A stretch of DNA of 64,000 nt, taken from assembly GCF_030816475.1 (NCBI RefSeq), contig NZ_JAUSXF010000001.1, forward strand, positions 4,216,001-4,280,000, given 5' to 3'. The notes under the pieces were generated by a model, which was given only the letters and a program-made list of their open reading frames with translations, had not been told where the DNA came from and made no database searches. The DNA is from Arthrobacter pascens (lineage in GTDB: Bacteria; Actinomycetota; Actinomycetes; Actinomycetales; Micrococcaceae). Below, piece by piece: positions 44,293 through 52,893 of this stretch. The number at the start of each line of letters is the position of its first letter. Position 1 is the stretch's first letter. A program made the translations under genes and the position numbers.

Positions 44293-45420
44293 ATGAGCAC
44301 CGTAGACCTCATCCGCCACGTGAAACTTTCCACTGCGAGGCTTCCCCTAGCCGTCCCGATCAGCGATGCCAAGGTTTTCACCGGCCGCCAGAAGCCCATG
44401 ACGGAGGTGGTCTTCCTGTTTGCCGAGATCACCACGGAACACGGCCACAGTGGCATCGGCTTCAGCTACTCCAAGCGCGCCGGCGGCCCCGCCCAGTATG
44501 CGCACGCCAAGGAGGTCGCCGAAGGCATCATTGGCGAGGACCCCAACGACATCGGCAAGATCTACACCAAGCTCCTCTGGGCCGGCGCCTCCGTAGGCCG
44601 CTCCGGCGTCGCCACCCAGGCGCTGGCCGCCATCGACATCGCCCTCTACGACCTCAAGGCCAAGCGTGCCGGCCTGCCCTTGGCCAAGCTCCTGGGCTCT
44701 TACCGCGACTCTGTCCAGACCTACAACACCTCCGGTGGCTTCCTCAACGCTTCCCTGGAAGAGGTCAAGGCCCGCGCCACGCAGTCCCTGGACGAAGGCA
44801 TCGGCGGCATCAAGATCAAGGTGGGCCTGCCCGACAGCAAGGAAGACCTCCGCCGCGTGGCCGGCATCCGCGAGCACATCGGCTGGGACGTCCCGCTCAT
44901 GGTGGACGCCAACCAGCAGTGGGACCGCGCTACAGCACTGCGCCTTAGCCGCCAGCTGGAGGAGTTCAACCTCGTCTGGATCGAAGAGCCTCTGGACGCC
45001 TACGACTTCGAGGGCCACGCCCACCTTGCCAACGTCCTGGACACCCCCATCGCCACCGGCGAGATGCTGGCATCCGTCGCCGAGCACAAGGGCCTGATCA
45101 ACGCCAACGGCTGCGACATTATCCAGCCGGACGCACCCCGAGTGGGCGGTATCACCCAGTTCCTGCGCCTCGCCGCCCTCGCCGACGAACGCGGACTGGG
45201 ACTGGCACCCCACTTCGCCATGGAAATCCACCTGCACCTCGCCGCCGCCTACCCGCGCGAGCCCTGGGTGGAGCACTTCGACTGGCTGGACCCGCTGTTC
45301 AACGAACGCCTCGAAACCAAGAACGGCCGCATGATCGTTCCTGACCGCCCAGGCCTGGGCGTGACCCTGAGCGACCAGGCCCGGGCCTGGACCACCGAAT
45401 CCGTGGAGTTCGGCGCGTAA
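44293..45420 (+). CDS. Galactarate/L-talarate dehydratase (mandelate racemase family)
   Basis: 375 residues. Enolase superfamily, MR subgroup: FSYSKRAGGPAQYAHAKE in the capping 20s loop, GIGGIKIKVG with the KxK motif, MVDANQQWD, WIEEPLDAYD and ATGEML for metal, and APHFAMEIHLHL for His. These match the Salmonella TalrD/GalrD enzyme closely. Expected products from galactarate are 4-deoxy-5-keto sugar acids that enter the same KdgD step. First of a second operon with a GntR regulator and an MFS transporter. Confidence 0.87.
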   Translation: MSTVDLIRHVKLSTARLPLAVPISDAKVFTGRQKPMTEVVFLFAEITTEHGHSGIGFSYSKRAGGPAQYAHAKEVAEGIIGEDPNDIGKIYTKLLWAGASVGRSGVATQALAAIDIALYDLKAKRAGLPLAKLLGSYRDSVQTYNTSGGFLNASLEEVKARATQSLDEGIGGIKIKVGLPDSKEDLRRVAGIREHIGWDVPLMVDANQQWDRATALRLSRQLEEFNLVWIEEPLDAYDFEGHAHLANVLDTPIATGEMLASVAEHKGLINANGCDIIQPDAPRVGGITQFLRLAALADERGLGLAPHFAMEIHLHLAAAYPREPWVEHFDWLDPLFNERLETKNGRMIVPDRPGLGVTLSDQARAWTTESVEFGA

Positions 45421-45430
45421 CCTTGAACGC

Positions 45431-46159
45431 ATGAGCCGGAACCTGACCGCGGACCTCGCCGCCGATCTTCGTACCCGCATTGTGGACGGCGTGATCCAGC
45501 CTGGCGACAAGCTGCCCAGCGAAAATGCGCTGATGGGCGAGTTTGGCGTCAGCCGCACAGTGGTGCGGTCCGCGCTGACGCGTCTCCAGGCCGAAGGCCT
45601 GGTGGAAACCGAACGGGGGCGGGGCAGCTTCGCGCTGACCCCGCCCGATGACGGTCTCCAGCCAGTTCCGGGAAGCCGGCCGGTAGCCAGCGTCGAGGAC
45701 CGCCTCCATCTGCTGGAATTCCGGATGGGCGTGGAGGCCGAGGCTGCAGCCCTCGCCGCCCGGAACCACACAGAGCGCCAGCTCCGGGCGGTCAATGCTG
45801 CGCTGGAGCAGTTCACCGCCAGTCCGAACCACCCCGGCCACGCGATGAAGTTCGATTATGAATTCCACCGGGCCATCGCGGCCGCCTCCGGGAATCCGTT
45901 CTACTCGGACTGCCTGGCGGCCCTGGGCCAGACCATGATCGCAATGCCGCGCACCCGGCTGATGACCGGCGTCGAGCATTACGCCCGCGACCATTTTGAC
46001 CAGGTGATCCACGAGCACAAGTCCATCGCCGCGGCCATCGCGGACGGTGATGAGACGGCGGCTGCTGCCGCGATGCGAAGCCATTTGGCGAATTCCCGAC
46101 GCCGGTTCAAGGCTTCCGCGCGTCCACCGGCTAGCCATCCCGGTGTTGACACGGCGTGA
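45431..46159 (+). CDS. GntR-family regulator (FadR subfamily, FCD domain)
   Basis: 242 residues. HTH near the N-terminus (GDKLPSENALMGEFGVSRTVVRSALTRL, then ETERGRGSFAL) and an FCD helical domain with the acidic/His ligands (RLHLLEFRMGVEAEAAALA-like start and HEHKSIAAAIADGD). It begins 10 bp after the dehydratase stop codon. The FadR-type operator at 44214 and the palindrome at 46235 are candidate targets, so it likely represses both flanking genes until hexarate is present. Confidence 0.87.
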   Translation: MSRNLTADLAADLRTRIVDGVIQPGDKLPSENALMGEFGVSRTVVRSALTRLQAEGLVETERGRGSFALTPPDDGLQPVPGSRPVASVEDRLHLLEFRMGVEAEAAALAARNHTERQLRAVNAALEQFTASPNHPGHAMKFDYEFHRAIAAASGNPFYSDCLAALGQTMIAMPRTRLMTGVEHYARDHFDQVIHEHKSIAAAIADGDETAAAAAMRSHLANSRRRFKASARPPASHPGVDTA

Positions 46160-46234
46160 TGCCCTGAGGACATCAAACAATGCCATATGCGTGTGGACGT
46201 GCATTGGGATTCCTGAATACAGTGAATGGAGTCG

Positions 46235-46252
46235 CTGTGGTGCGTACCACAG
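46235..46252. promoter_or_regulatory. Palindromic operator upstream of the ACS transporter
   Basis: CTGTGGT-GCGT-ACCACAG is a perfect 7-bp-arm palindrome, 53 bp before the transporter start. Its GGT-N4-ACC core is FadR-like and resembles, but does not equal, the site at 44214. Confidence 0.6.
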
Positions 46253-46304
46253 GAATTCACTGGGGTCCGTGGATCCCCACCGCAATGCCTAAGGAATTTT
46301 CCCC

Positions 46305-47714
46305 ATGCAGTCTGTAGACACTGCTGTCACGGATGTGGCCCTGGCCACGAAGAAGTTTTTCAAGCGGGTGCTGCCCATCATGCTTGTCATGCTGGTCTGC
46401 AACCAGCTGAACCGATCCAACATCGGTTACGCCCACGAGCACCTCGAAGCTGACGTCGGGATCGGAGCCGCCGCTTATGGCTTCGGAGCAGGGCTCTTTT
46501 TTATCGCCTACGCCATCTTTGAACTTCCCAGCAACGTCATGATGGAGAAGTACGGCGCCAAGGTGTGGCTCGCCCGCATCATGGTCAGCTGGGGCATTGT
46601 GTCCTTCCTCATGGCCTTCGTACAGAACGAAATGATGTTCTATGTGCTCCGGTTCCTGCTGGGCGCCGCCGAAGCCGGCTTCTTCCCGGCAGTGATTTTC
46701 TACTTCGCCCGCTGGGTCCCGGCAGGACAGCGCGGCAAGGCGACCGCCATCTTCATTGCCGGCTCCTCCATCGCCGCTGCACTGTCCGGACCTATCGCCG
46801 GCATGCTCCTGAGCCTCCACGACGTCCTGGGGCTTCGCGGCTGGCAGTGGCTGTTCGGTTTCGAGGGCCTGCTCTCGGTGGTGGTAGGCATCATCGTGTT
46901 CTTCCTGCTCGATGCCCGGATCCAGGACGCCAAGTGGCTCTCTGCCGGTGAAAAGTCTGCCCTTGCCAACGCCATTGCCGCAGAGGACTCAGAGCACGCC
47001 AGCACCACCGGGGCGAAGATCAACCGGTGGAAGATGCTGCTCAACCCGCAAATCCTGCTGCTCTGCGGCATCTACTTCTCCGTGCAGCTCTCCATCTACG
47101 CCAACACCTTCTGGCTGCCCACCATCATCAAGCAGATTCCCGGCACCACTGACCTCAGCGTCGGCTTCCTGTCAGCGATCCCCTGGGTCTGCGCCGTCTT
47201 CGCCATGTATTTCGCCGCCAAGTGGCAAGACAAAGCCAAGTCCAAGCGGCCGCTGCTCGTCGCCGCCCTACTGGTCGCCGCCGTCGGAACTCTGGCCGCA
47301 GCAATCGCCACCCCTGTCCTGGCTCTCGTTTTCCTGGCCATCGCGGCCATGGGATTCAAGAGCGCATCGCCGCTGTTCTGGACCATCCCGCAGTCCGGCC
47401 TGCACCCGCTGGTACTCGCGCCCGCCATCGCCATCATCAACTCGCTGGGCAACCTGGGCGGCTTCGTGGCCCCCTTCGGGTTCGGCATCATCAAGGAAAC
47501 CACGGGAAGCGTAGTCCCGGGCCTGTTCGCCCTGGCTGCAGCGTCCACACTCGCCGCCGGCCTCGTCTACTTCCTCAAGGAACGCCGCAGCCCGGCAACG
47601 CGGGAGCAGGAGACAGAGCACGAGACGGAGCAGGAAACCGGGCAAGAGTCCGGCAACGCTGCCGCCGGCAAGGCAGCCTCCGGAGAAGCCCTGCACCCGG
47701 CCACAGCACGATAA
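46305..47714 (+). CDS. MFS transporter, anion:cation symporter family (hexarate/sugar acid uptake)
   Basis: 469 residues, twelve membrane helices. ACS-family features: NQLNRSNIGYAHEHLEADVG in helix 1, FELPSNVMMEKYGAKVWLARIM, and FLLGAAEAGFFPAVIFYFARWVP in helix 4. These are shared with glucarate/galactarate transporters such as GudP and GarP. A charged Glu/Thr tail ends the protein. Located downstream of the dehydratase-GntR pair, so galactarate or glucarate import by proton symport is likely. Confidence 0.87.
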   Translation: MQSVDTAVTDVALATKKFFKRVLPIMLVMLVCNQLNRSNIGYAHEHLEADVGIGAAAYGFGAGLFFIAYAIFELPSNVMMEKYGAKVWLARIMVSWGIVSFLMAFVQNEMMFYVLRFLLGAAEAGFFPAVIFYFARWVPAGQRGKATAIFIAGSSIAAALSGPIAGMLLSLHDVLGLRGWQWLFGFEGLLSVVVGIIVFFLLDARIQDAKWLSAGEKSALANAIAAEDSEHASTTGAKINRWKMLLNPQILLLCGIYFSVQLSIYANTFWLPTIIKQIPGTTDLSVGFLSAIPWVCAVFAMYFAAKWQDKAKSKRPLLVAALLVAAVGTLAAAIATPVLALVFLAIAAMGFKSASPLFWTIPQSGLHPLVLAPAIAIINSLGNLGGFVAPFGFGIIKETTGSVVPGLFALAAASTLAAGLVYFLKERRSPATREQETEHETEQETGQESGNAAAGKAASGEALHPATAR

Positions 47715-47740
47715 CCACAGACGCCACGCAGCTTCTCCCC

Positions 47741-47910
47741 GCTTTACACATCGACGCATCGTATGAAGCGGAGGTTGAGCTGGTGGTGATTGGCGTCCGC
47801 AGGCGCTCCCCGTGGGGAAACACTTGCTCGGCAGCACTGTCCAGAGGGTCATTCTGGAAGCGGGCTTTCCCGTAAAAGCCGTTAAGCCCGACGTCGGCCC
47901 GAACACCTAA
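47741..47910 (+). pseudogene. Universal stress protein C-terminal remnant, frameshifted
   Basis: A fragment of 55 or so codons after the transporter gene: LHIDASYEAEVELVVIGVRRRSP, then in another frame VGKHLLGSTVQRVILEAGFP and VKAVKPDVGPNT to TAA at 47908-47910. Together these are the last third of a UspA domain including its G-x9-G-S nucleotide loop. The break near 47811 would be mended by one G. The N-terminal two-thirds are absent. Confidence 0.75.
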
Positions 47911-47957
47911 GCGGCGCGCTCCCCTCCGGATGAACTACCTGCCCCGGATGCAAACGA

Positions 47958-47989
47958 AAAGAGCCCCGGTCCTAAGACCGGGGCTCTTT
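47958..47989. terminator. Terminator after tRNA-Leu
   Basis: AAAGAGCCCCGGTC pairs perfectly over 14 bp with GACCGGGGCTCTTT around CTAA. It lies 10 bp downstream of the tRNA (minus strand), with a run of T on the transcript side. Confidence 0.85.
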
Positions 47990-47998
47990 CCATTTGCG

Positions 47999-48081
47999 TG
48001 CGCGAGGGGGGATTTGAACCCCCACGCCCTTTCGGACACTGGCACCTGAAGCCAGCGCGTCTGCCGTTCCGCCACTCGCGC
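47999..48081 (-). tRNA. tRNA-Leu (anticodon CAG)
   Basis: On the minus strand the sequence begins GCGCGAGTGGCGGAAC and folds as a class II tRNA with a long variable arm. Acceptor stem GCGCGAG pairs with CTCGCGC. The anticodon stem CTGGC/GCCAG encloses TTCAGGT, giving CAG. T-arm GGGGG-TTCAAAT-CCCCC. Discriminator A; CCA is not encoded. This tRNA next to fhaA is the standard actinobacterial arrangement. Confidence 0.95.
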
Positions 48082-48501
48082 GCAACTCCTATTACCGGGA
48101 AACGGCCGGTTTCCCGGAACCGCACCTTGTAAAAGCAGCGAGATCAAGCATAACGGACACCGGCGGCAAAACACCAATTGGACGCCGAAGGCACCCGCCC
48201 GGACCACTGCCGGACGTCTCCGTCGTCCACGCTAAACCGTGCAGCAGGCCGGGCGGAAGCCGTAGGAATGGCGGGTGCCGAGCCCCCGGTTTCGCCGCCC
48301 CTGGGCCCCCGGCGGATGTGCCGGCTTGAACTTTTCCTCAGGCCCGGCCGTTGTGCATTAAGGTCATTCACAGCCCCGGCCAGTAGTATCTGATGTAGTA
48401 GTGGCTGCTGTTGGCAGGCCTGCCACTGTGCTGTGAATTCTGTTACCCGTTGCGTTCCGAAACGAAAACTGCCCCGCACCCGGGGGGAAAGGAGAAGGAC
48501 C
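48082..48501. promoter_or_regulatory. Intergenic region before the fhaA operon
   Basis: 420 bp without a gene. A perfect hairpin CCGGGAAAC-GGCCG-GTTTCCCGG lies at 48095-48117, just upstream of the tRNA. The right part should hold the promoter of the fhaA-pknB operon; I cannot place it confidently. A strong ribosome binding site (AAAGGAGAAGGA) precedes fhaA. Confidence 0.5.
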
Positions 48502-49245
48502 ATGGGATTGCTGGACAAGGTCGAACGCGGCATCGAAAAGGCCGTCCGCGGTGTCTTCTCCACCGGTTCACGGGCCCAAGTCGAGCCCGTGGAGATCGCC
48601 AGCCGGCTTCGCCGGGAATTGGACCACAAGGCCATCACGATCGCTGCCGGCCGCACCCTGGCCCCTAACGTCTTCGACGTGCAACTCAGCGACGACGACT
48701 TCAAGCGTGCCCAGGAATGGGGCACGCCGCTGGCCGAGGAACTCTGCGACGTGGTCATCAATCATGTCCGCAGCCAGGGCTACACCCTGCAGGGCCCGGT
48801 CCGCATTTCCTTCCGCAGGGCTGAGGAAATGCGGGCCGGAGATTTCGAGATCGCCTCCTCCACGGAGAAGTCCAAGGGCGCGCCCGGAAGGCCTTCACCA
48901 CGCCCCAACGTTCCGGCCGCTCCCAGCCGGCAGCCTGTCCGCCTTCAGCCGGTCCTGGACATCGACGGCCAGCGCTATTCCCTCAATGCCCCGTCCATCG
49001 TGCTCGGCCGGTCCTCGGAGGCCGATATCCTTGTTGACGACACGGGCGTGTCCCGCCGCCACCTCGAAATCCGCACGGAAAACGGCATGACCAGCGCGGT
49101 GGACATGGGCTCAACCAACGGCAGTTATGTGAACGGGCACAAAGTCTCCGGAAGCACCGAACTCACTGACGGCTCCACCATTACGATGGGACGGACAAAG
49201 ATCATCTTCCGCCTGCTGCCCGCCAACACCGGTGGCCGCCCATGA
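48502..49245 (+). CDS. fhaA: FhaA: DUF3662 and FHA domain protein
   Basis: 247 residues from the ATG at 48502 with GGAGAAGGA upstream. DUF3662 domain 1-125 (MGLLDKVERGIEKAVRGVF, RRELDHKA, DVQLSDDDFKRAQEWG), a Pro/Ser linker, then a C-terminal FHA domain (IVLGRSSEADILVDDTGVSRRHLEI, DMGSTNGSYVNG) that binds phosphothreonine. FhaA binds the phosphorylated pseudokinase MviN and regulates peptidoglycan synthesis at poles and septa. First of seven coupled genes. Confidence 0.93.
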   Translation: MGLLDKVERGIEKAVRGVFSTGSRAQVEPVEIASRLRRELDHKAITIAAGRTLAPNVFDVQLSDDDFKRAQEWGTPLAEELCDVVINHVRSQGYTLQGPVRISFRRAEEMRAGDFEIASSTEKSKGAPGRPSPRPNVPAAPSRQPVRLQPVLDIDGQRYSLNAPSIVLGRSSEADILVDDTGVSRRHLEIRTENGMTSAVDMGSTNGSYVNGHKVSGSTELTDGSTITMGRTKIIFRLLPANTGGRP

Positions 49246-49724
49246 GTGAACTGACCATCACCGCCCTGCGCTTCGGGTTCCTGCTTCTCCTTTGGGTGCT
49301 GGTCTTCAGCATCGTTTCGGCCATGCGCCGGGACCTGATGGTGGGCCGCAAGGCAGCCGTCGGCTCCCCCACGGCCCGGCAGGTCCGCAAGAACCCGGAG
49401 TTGGCCGAAGGGCCACCCCAGCCCGTGAAGCAGCAGGCCCGGCAACTGGTAGTCACCGAGGGACCCCTCAAAGGCACCACCATCCCGCTGGCCGCGAGCC
49501 CCATCCTGCTGGGTAGGGCCCAGGAAGCCACCCTGGTACTGGAAGACGACTACGCTTCCGGCCGCCACGCGAGGCTCTTTCCGCAGGGCAGCCGCTGGTT
49601 CATCGAGGACCTGGGTTCCACCAACGGAACCTACCTGGCGGACCAGCAACTTACCCGGGCCCTGCCCGTTGAGCCTGGCGTACCCGTGAGGATCGGCAAG
49701 ACGGTCATCGAATTGAGGCCATAA
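49242..49724 (+). CDS. fhaB: FhaB: membrane-anchored FHA domain protein
   Basis: 160 residues. One membrane helix at the N-terminus (LRFGFLLLLWVLVFSIVSAM), a linker, then FHA (ILLGRAQEATLVLEDDYASGRHARLF, DLGSTNGTYLAD). Homologue of M. tuberculosis Rv0019c (FipA/FhaB), which is phosphorylated by the kinases and links to FtsZ/FtsQ. Start overlaps fhaA stop by four bases. Confidence 0.92.
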   Translation: MSELTITALRFGFLLLLWVLVFSIVSAMRRDLMVGRKAAVGSPTARQVRKNPELAEGPPQPVKQQARQLVVTEGPLKGTTIPLAASPILLGRAQEATLVLEDDYASGRHARLFPQGSRWFIEDLGSTNGTYLADQQLTRALPVEPGVPVRIGKTVIELRP

Positions 49725-49726
49725 AC

Positions 49727-51499
49727 ATGGCCGGCCCTGAAATTCCCGCAAACGAGGCCCAGCCCGTGGAGCGGCCCCTCATCATGCGCTACGCCGCGCG
49801 CTCCGATGTGGGGCGCATCCGTGCCAAGAATGACGACTCCGCTTACGTGGGCCGTCATCTGGCCGTGGTCGCGGACGGCATGGGTGGCCATGCGGGCGGC
49901 GACGTCGCTTCGGCAGCCACGGTCCTGGACATGCTCCACCTCGACCGCGGGGATTACGACGACGATGCCGGCACCGTACTGGCCGACGAGATACAGACTG
50001 CCAATTCGCTCCTGTCTGAACTGGTGCATATCAACCCCAAGCTTGCCGGAATGGGTACAACTGTCACGGCGCTGCTGCTGGTTGACGGAAAGCTGCACTT
50101 CGCGCACATCGGCGATTCCCGCGCTTACCGGCTGCGCGACGGTGTATTCGAACAGGTCAGCGTGGACCACACCTTCGTCCAGCGGCTGATCGACGAGGGA
50201 AGGCTCCGCCCCGAGGAAGCCGAAACGCACCCCCACAAGAACGTCCTGATGCGGGTCCTGGGCGATGTTGATGCCAGCCCGGAACTCGACCTGGACACCC
50301 TGGACGTCAAGCCCGGCGAACGCTGGCTGCTGTGCTCGGACGGACTTAACTACGTTGCCGGACACGTGGTGGAGCGGACTGTCCGGGAGACGAAGGATCT
50401 CCGCGAGTGCGTGGAAACCCTTGTCGACCTGACCCTTGAAGCCGGTTCTCCTGACAACGTCACCGTGGTGATGTTGGAGATTGTGGAGGAAACGCCCGAC
50501 GACGTCAGTACAGCCGCCGTCGATATCGTTCCTTCCGCCCCGGTCACCGGAGCAGCCGGCTCTACCGGATCAACTGTCGGGGCAGCTGCCGCGCCCGCCA
50601 CGGAGCCTGACGATGCGGACACCCAGGATCCGGCGGCCAACGACTCCCCGGCAAAGGACGCGGCGGGCGCTGCAAACCCCGGGGACGTCACAACCTATCG
50701 AGCCCCGTCAACCAACGATAGCCACCCCAATACTGCAGAAACTGGCGATGCAGACTCCGACACCGGTGCATCCGGCTCCGGAGAATCCGGCGCTGCCGGT
50801 TCCGCTTCCTCTACCGACCCGCATCTGGGCGAGCACCTGTCAGCCGAGGTCCTGCGGCAGGAGCTCGACTCCCGCCCTCACGAACTCGTAGGGGCCGCTG
50901 CCCTCGCGGCCGAGACCGGATCCATTCCCACCATCGCCGGGCGCACCGTTGCCCGCCGGGCAGCCACTGTGCTGACGCATAAAGCCGAAACGCCGGGGCC
51001 GGACACCGATGACGCCATGGCACAGCCCCCGCGCCGGTGGGTCACACTGTCTGTCGCCGCGGCCGTGCTGATAGTCCTCACCGTCGGACTCTGGCTGGGC
51101 TATGCCTGGACACAGACCCGTTACTACATCGGCGAATACGATTCGCGGGTTGCCATCTACAACGGTGTCTCCCAGCGCCTCGGCCCTATCCAGCTTTCAA
51201 GCCTGGAGGCCGTGACGGAAATCCGGATGGATTCACTTCCCCAGTTCTCACAGCAGCGGGTCCGGCAGACTGTCCCTGCCCGCGACCTCTATGATGCACA
51301 GCGGATCGTCAAGAACCTGGAACTCACGGGCACCACCTCTCCAGCCGACGAATGCCTGGCGCCGTCACCGTCCCCGTCGGCCACAACGGCTCCCGCCGCC
51401 CCCGCGCCGTCGCCTGCTCCATCAGACCAGGCGGCCCCTTCACCGAGCCCGTCTCCCTCCCCCAGCCCCACTAACACCACCTGCGAGGGGAGCCAATGA
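49727..51499 (+). CDS. pstP: PstP: PP2C-family Ser/Thr phosphatase
   Basis: 590 residues. Catalytic domain 20-255 with VGRIRAKNDDSAYV, VADGMGGHAGGDVAS (metal site) and HIGDSRAYRLRDG, then VTVVMLEIV. A long Asp/Ser/Ala-rich linker (260-430) leads to one membrane helix (WVTLSVAAAVLIVLTVGLWLG) and an extracellular domain with a Pro/Ser tail. It reverses phosphorylation by PknA and PknB. The linker is longer than in M. tuberculosis PstP (514 residues in total). Confidence 0.94.
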   Translation: MAGPEIPANEAQPVERPLIMRYAARSDVGRIRAKNDDSAYVGRHLAVVADGMGGHAGGDVASAATVLDMLHLDRGDYDDDAGTVLADEIQTANSLLSELVHINPKLAGMGTTVTALLLVDGKLHFAHIGDSRAYRLRDGVFEQVSVDHTFVQRLIDEGRLRPEEAETHPHKNVLMRVLGDVDASPELDLDTLDVKPGERWLLCSDGLNYVAGHVVERTVRETKDLRECVETLVDLTLEAGSPDNVTVVMLEIVEETPDDVSTAAVDIVPSAPVTGAAGSTGSTVGAAAAPATEPDDADTQDPAANDSPAKDAAGAANPGDVTTYRAPSTNDSHPNTAETGDADSDTGASGSGESGAAGSASSTDPHLGEHLSAEVLRQELDSRPHELVGAAALAAETGSIPTIAGRTVARRAATVLTHKAETPGPDTDDAMAQPPRRWVTLSVAAAVLIVLTVGLWLGYAWTQTRYYIGEYDSRVAIYNGVSQRLGPIQLSSLEAVTEIRMDSLPQFSQQRVRQTVPARDLYDAQRIVKNLELTGTTSPADECLAPSPSPSATTAPAAPAPSPAPSDQAAPSPSPSPSPSPTNTTCEGSQ

Positions 51500-52893
51500 G
51501 ACAGCCCGGCACTCTGCCCAAACCGCGCCGCAATGTTGAACTGGCACTGCTGATCCTTGCCCTTGCGGTCGGCATCGGCGCCAGCATGATGGCCGCCGCC
51601 GGCCAGCAGAAGGCGCTGGACAATGATTTCTGGTTCCAGTCCAGCCTCTTGGCAGCTGCCTCCCTTGCATTCCATGTGGTGCTGCGCATCCGCGCGAAGT
51701 ATGCCGATCCGGTAATACTCCCCCTGGTGGTCGCGCTGAACGGGTTGGGCCTTGCCATGATCCACCGCCTGGACGCGCCTGGAGATGACACAGGCAACAA
51801 CCAGCTGCGCTGGACACTCATAGCCATGGCCGTGGCGATTGCAGTGATCTGGTTCCTCAAGGACCACCGGATCCTGCGCCGCTTCACATACATTTCGTTG
51901 GCGGCCAGCGCGCTTCTGCTGGTGCTGCCACTGATACCCGGGATCTCGGCCGGAGACATTCTGGGCGCCCAGGTCTGGATCAAGCTCGGACCGATGACCT
52001 TCCAGCCAGGCGAGGTCGCGAAGATCACGCTGGCCATATTCTTTGCCGGTTATCTTTCGTCCAACCGCGACCTCATCCTGCTGGCCGGACGGAAAATAGG
52101 ACCGCTGCAGTTCCCCCGCGTCAAGGACATGGGCCCCATGATCATGGCCTGGCTGGTCAGCATCGGCGTGCTCGTCTTCCAGCGGGACCTTGGTACTTCG
52201 GTTCTGTTCTTCGGCCTCTTCATCGTGATGATCTATGTGGCCACCAGCCGCATCAGCTGGGTAGTCATCGGCATGGTCCTGCTCCTCGGCGGCGGCTACG
52301 TTGCCTCCAAAGTGTTTTCCCACGTGGGCCTGCGGATCGACGGGTGGCTGAACGCCTTCACCGACGACGTTTACGGCCGCCAGTACGGCGGCAGTTTCCA
52401 GATTGTCGAAGGGCTGTTCGGCATGGCCAACGGCGGCCTGGTGGGCACCGGGCTTGGCCAGGGCCGGCCCGAGCTCGTGCCCTTCTCCAACAGCGACATG
52501 ATCATCGCCTCGTTCGGCGAGGAACTGGGCCTGATCGGCCTGTTCGCGATCGTCATGATGTTCCTGCTCCTGTTCACCCGCGGCTTCCGGGCTGCGCTGG
52601 GTACCCGTGACGCCTTCGGCAAGCTCCTCGCGTGCGGACTGTCCTTCGCCGTCGCCCTCCAATGTTTCGTGGTCATCGGGGGCGTCACCCGGCTCATTCC
52701 CCTGACCGGCCTGACCACGCCCTTCATGGCAGCCGGTGGCTCATCACTGCTGGCCAACTGGATCATCGTGGGACTGCTGCTGATGATTTCGCATACGGCC
52801 CGCGGGCCGGTTGACACCACTCCGCTGCCGCCCGCAAAGGGCGAAGTTGCAGAGGGCATCGACACACCTACTGAGGCGGTGAATCACCTGTGA
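51496..52893 (+). CDS. rodA: RodA/FtsW: SEDS-family peptidoglycan glycosyltransferase
   Basis: 465 residues, ten or so membrane helices. SEDS signatures: GAQVWIKLGPMTFQPGEVAKI, VFQRDLGTSVLFFGLF and GNGL-like loop as GLVGTGLGQGRPELVPFSNSD, then GEELGLIGL. It polymerises glycan strands from lipid II together with the PBP encoded next. Overlaps pstP and pbpA by four bases each. Confidence 0.93.
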   Translation: MRQPGTLPKPRRNVELALLILALAVGIGASMMAAAGQQKALDNDFWFQSSLLAAASLAFHVVLRIRAKYADPVILPLVVALNGLGLAMIHRLDAPGDDTGNNQLRWTLIAMAVAIAVIWFLKDHRILRRFTYISLAASALLLVLPLIPGISAGDILGAQVWIKLGPMTFQPGEVAKITLAIFFAGYLSSNRDLILLAGRKIGPLQFPRVKDMGPMIMAWLVSIGVLVFQRDLGTSVLFFGLFIVMIYVATSRISWVVIGMVLLLGGGYVASKVFSHVGLRIDGWLNAFTDDVYGRQYGGSFQIVEGLFGMANGGLVGTGLGQGRPELVPFSNSDMIIASFGEELGLIGLFAIVMMFLLLFTRGFRAALGTRDAFGKLLACGLSFAVALQCFVVIGGVTRLIPLTGLTTPFMAAGGSSLLANWIIVGLLLMISHTARGPVDTTPLPPAKGEVAEGIDTPTEAVNHL

